From contig JAIVIH010000004.1 in assembly GCA_020200615.1 (NCBI GenBank), forward strand, positions 1 through 10,468: 10,468 nucleotides of DNA, written 5' to 3'. Numbering within the stretch: position 1 is the first letter of the stretch; each line of letters starts with the position of its first letter. Below, one piece after another: positions 7,516 through 10,468 of the stretch. This stretch comes from Actinomycetota bacterium. GTDB lineage: Bacteria > Actinomycetota > Acidimicrobiia > Acidimicrobiales > AC-14. Under the pieces are notes generated by a model that was not told the DNA's origin, searched no databases, and saw nothing but the letters and a program-made list of their open reading frames with translations. A program made the translations under genes and the position numbers.

Positions 7516-7970
7516 TGGAGCCGCTCCGCCACCCACCGGCCGACCGGGTCGTCGCCCCCGGCCAAGTGCCAGGCCAGGTGGGCGTGCAGGCACTTGACGC
7601 CCTGCCGGGTGCCGCCCACCCCACCGGAAGGTCGGGGACCCCGGTAGCCGGGGGGGATGGCCACCTCCCGTTCGGCCGCGTAGCGGGCGTGGGCAAGGGC
7701 CAGCTGTTCGGGATCGACGGCCAGGGCCGCGGCCCGGACGCCACCCGACGCCTCCAGCCTGCTCACCCGCTTGCGCAGGTTCTCGTCCACCAACCAGTAG
7801 CGCGTGGGCATGGGAGTCCCGTCATCGAGGAACGGGGCGTTGCAGATGACGACGGGTTGGCCCGAGGAGTCACGCACGACCACTTCGTAGGCGCCTTGCG
7901 GGAGCCGTCCCAGAAGTGAGGCCACGGCCGCCTGATCCGGGCTCGTTCCCGCGGTTCCCGCGGCGCTCAT
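7512..7970 (-). CDS. DUF501 family protein
   Basis: Conserved actinobacterial protein of unknown biochemical function. The 152-residue product carries the family blocks as I remember them: YEVVVRDSSGQPVVICNAPF (28-47) with C43, DGTPMPTRYWLV (50-61), and the C-terminal GGVGGTRQGVKCLHAHLAWH (116-135) containing C127, H129, H131 and H135. That Cys/His cluster might bind a metal, which is inference only. The ATG at 7970 overlaps the stop of the DUF72 gene as ATGA, and its own TGA overlaps the candidate ppx start as GTGA, so it is tightly embedded in the operon. In M. tuberculosis the counterpart is Rv1025, between the FtsB-like Rv1024 and ppx2. Its persistent linkage to eno, an FtsB-like gene and ppx suggests a core role, not yet assigned. 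Confidence 0.9.
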   Translation of the reverse strand: MSAAGTAGTSPDQAAVASLLGRLPQGAYEVVVRDSSGQPVVICNAPFLDDGTPMPTRYWLVDENLRKRVSRLEASGGVRAAALAVDPEQLALAHARYAAEREVAIPPGYRGPRPSGGVGGTRQGVKCLHAHLAWHLAGGDDPVGRWVAERLQ

Positions 7971-8701
7971 GCTCGCTCCAGATGCTCCACCAGGGTCTGA
8001 GCGTACCGGGGGGCATCGCCATGCTCGTCGTGCTTGAGGAAGACGTACACGTCACCAAGGCCCGTCCTTGCCGCATCCGCCAAACGCGCAGCCCACGCCT
8101 TCAGCTCGTCGTCGGTGTACCGGCTCCGGCGGAGCCTCACGTAGGTCATGGGACCGGCCGGGACGGCGGCGGGTTCGGGCCCCTCCTGCTCAGGGTCCCG
8201 GTCGATCAGGGCCAGGGAGGCGTTGTGCTGAGCCAGCATCTCGAGCACCTCATCGGTCCGCCACGCAGGCCCGAGCTCGAAGACCGCGGGTGGCGGCCAC
8301 CCGGCGCCCGTAGCAGGCAGGGACGAGAGCAGGAGCTCGAGCCGGTGCAGGTCGGGCTGGCGGTGGGGGAGGACGAACAGGGTCGGGCCTAACCGGTCGC
8401 CGAGCGGACGGAGCGAGGCGAAGAAGGCCTCCATCCTCTCGGGCATGCCGTCGAGGTCGCGCCGGTGGGTGATGCCGGCGTGGGCCTTGGGCGCGAACCG
8501 GAAGTCGGGCGGCACTTGCGATACCCAGCGGCTCAGGCTCGCCTCCGTGGGCGTGCGGCGGTGGGTGCTGTGGGCCTCGACCGTGCGCAGTCGCCCGGCG
8601 TAGTACTCCAGCATGCGGGCGGGCGGCGTGGGCTTGGGATAGAAGGGGCCGACCCACTCGGGATAGGACCATCCGCTGGTTCCGACCCGGACGCCGGCCA
8701 C
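7967..8701 (-). CDS. DUF72 (YecE-like) TIM-barrel family protein
   Basis: DUF72 proteins adopt a TIM-barrel fold related to sugar-phosphate isomerases and endonuclease IV; no reaction is established for the family. The 244-residue product shows the family start VRVGTSGWSYPEWVGPFYP (4-22), YYAGRLRTVEAHST (33-46), PPDFRFAPKAHAGITH (64-79), and a C-terminal GDVYVFLKHDEHGDAPRYAQ (216-235) matching the usual Y-x-x-F-N-N-D block in altered form. The segment after VE is AHSTHRR where relatives more often read INSTFYR, a possible active-site deviation. GTG 8701 lies 11 bases after the stop of the ftsB-like remnant, and the stop overlaps DUF501. It interrupts the standard ftsB-DUF501 adjacency of actinobacteria, so it is an insertion into, or a lineage-specific member of, this operon. 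Confidence 0.88.
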   Translation of the reverse strand: MAGVRVGTSGWSYPEWVGPFYPKPTPPARMLEYYAGRLRTVEAHSTHRRTPTEASLSRWVSQVPPDFRFAPKAHAGITHRRDLDGMPERMEAFFASLRPLGDRLGPTLFVLPHRQPDLHRLELLLSSLPATGAGWPPPAVFELGPAWRTDEVLEMLAQHNASLALIDRDPEQEGPEPAAVPAGPMTYVRLRRSRYTDDELKAWAARLADAARTGLGDVYVFLKHDEHGDAPRYAQTLVEHLERA

Positions 8702-8712
8702 GCCTCAGAAGC

Positions 8713-10318
<1,606 letters not shown>

Positions 10319-10355
10319 ACGGTTGCATCCTGGCCCGTGCGGTAGACCCGACCCT

Positions 10356-10468
10356 ATGGAATCCATCGCCGCCGGCACCATCGTCGTCTACTCCGACATC
10401 GGGTGCCCGTGGGCCCACCTGGCCGTCTACCGCCTCCACGCCGCCCGCCGACGCCTCGGCCTGGAGGA
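10356..10468 (+). CDS. DsbA/FrnE-like thioredoxin-fold protein, N-terminal fragment (3' end outside window)
   Basis: Only 37 complete codons are inside the window. The segment TIVVYSDIGCPWAHLAVYRL (8-27) is a first beta strand followed by a CPWA motif and helix, as in DsbA-family oxidoreductase/FrnE/2-hydroxychromene-2-carboxylate isomerase-like proteins. Only the first Cys of a CxxC pair is present (C17, with Ala at position 20), so a disulfide-exchange role by the usual two-Cys mechanism is not supported. ATG 10356 is the simplest start. An in-frame TTG at 10323 has AAGGAG (10313-10318) four bases upstream and would add 11 residues, and there is no obvious ribosome binding site for the ATG. 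The gene diverges from eno across a 118-bp gap. The family assignment is tentative because so little is visible. Confidence 0.6.
   Translation, partial: MESIAAGTIVVYSDIGCPWAHLAVYRLHAARRRLGLE

Overview
The window reads as a stretch of housekeeping chromosome from a high-G+C actinobacterium. The evidence is the very G+C-rich codon use, frequent GTG starts, 4-base stop/start overlaps, a DUF501 gene (a family concentrated in Actinobacteria), and two gene neighbourhoods typical of that phylum. The C-terminal style of the ftsB-like remnant (Pro-rich, then SWWERAWARVTSIL) and the ftsX-M23 linkage made me think of Acidimicrobiia or a related uncultured lineage. That placement is impressionistic, not proven.

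Layout. Positions 3-5843 run on the + strand: a 5'-truncated secA, prfB (RF2) coupled to it by a GTGA overlap, a short promoter-bearing gap, then ftsE, ftsX and a secreted coiled-coil M23 (LytM) peptidase. This half joins protein export, translation termination and the FtsEX machine that controls septal cell-wall hydrolysis. A 47-bp gap with an imperfect hairpin separates it from a convergent - strand cluster (10237 down to 5891), transcribed in the order eno, ftsB/divIC-like remnant, DUF72, DUF501, ppx/gppA, GNAT acetyltransferase. The eno-ftsB-DUF501-ppx order is the familiar actinobacterial arrangement (Rv1023-Rv1026 in M. tuberculosis); here a DUF72 gene is inserted and a GNAT gene is appended. 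At the right edge a divergent + strand gene, DsbA/FrnE-like, starts and runs off the window.

Most of the region is ordinary, and I did not find a clear novel multi-gene system. The points worth a second look are: (1) the ftsB-like gene appears broken, with its TM segment and its C-terminal tail in different frames and the septal coiled coil missing between them; (2) the putative ftsE and eno promoters share an identical 14-mer covering the -35 box, each with a 17-bp spacer to a -10-like box; (3) a 33-bp tandem duplication lies at the ppx translation-start region and would encode two 11-residue repeats; (4) the M23 peptidase sits directly after ftsX, where many actinobacteria carry smpB, suggesting a dedicated FtsEX-activated hydrolase.
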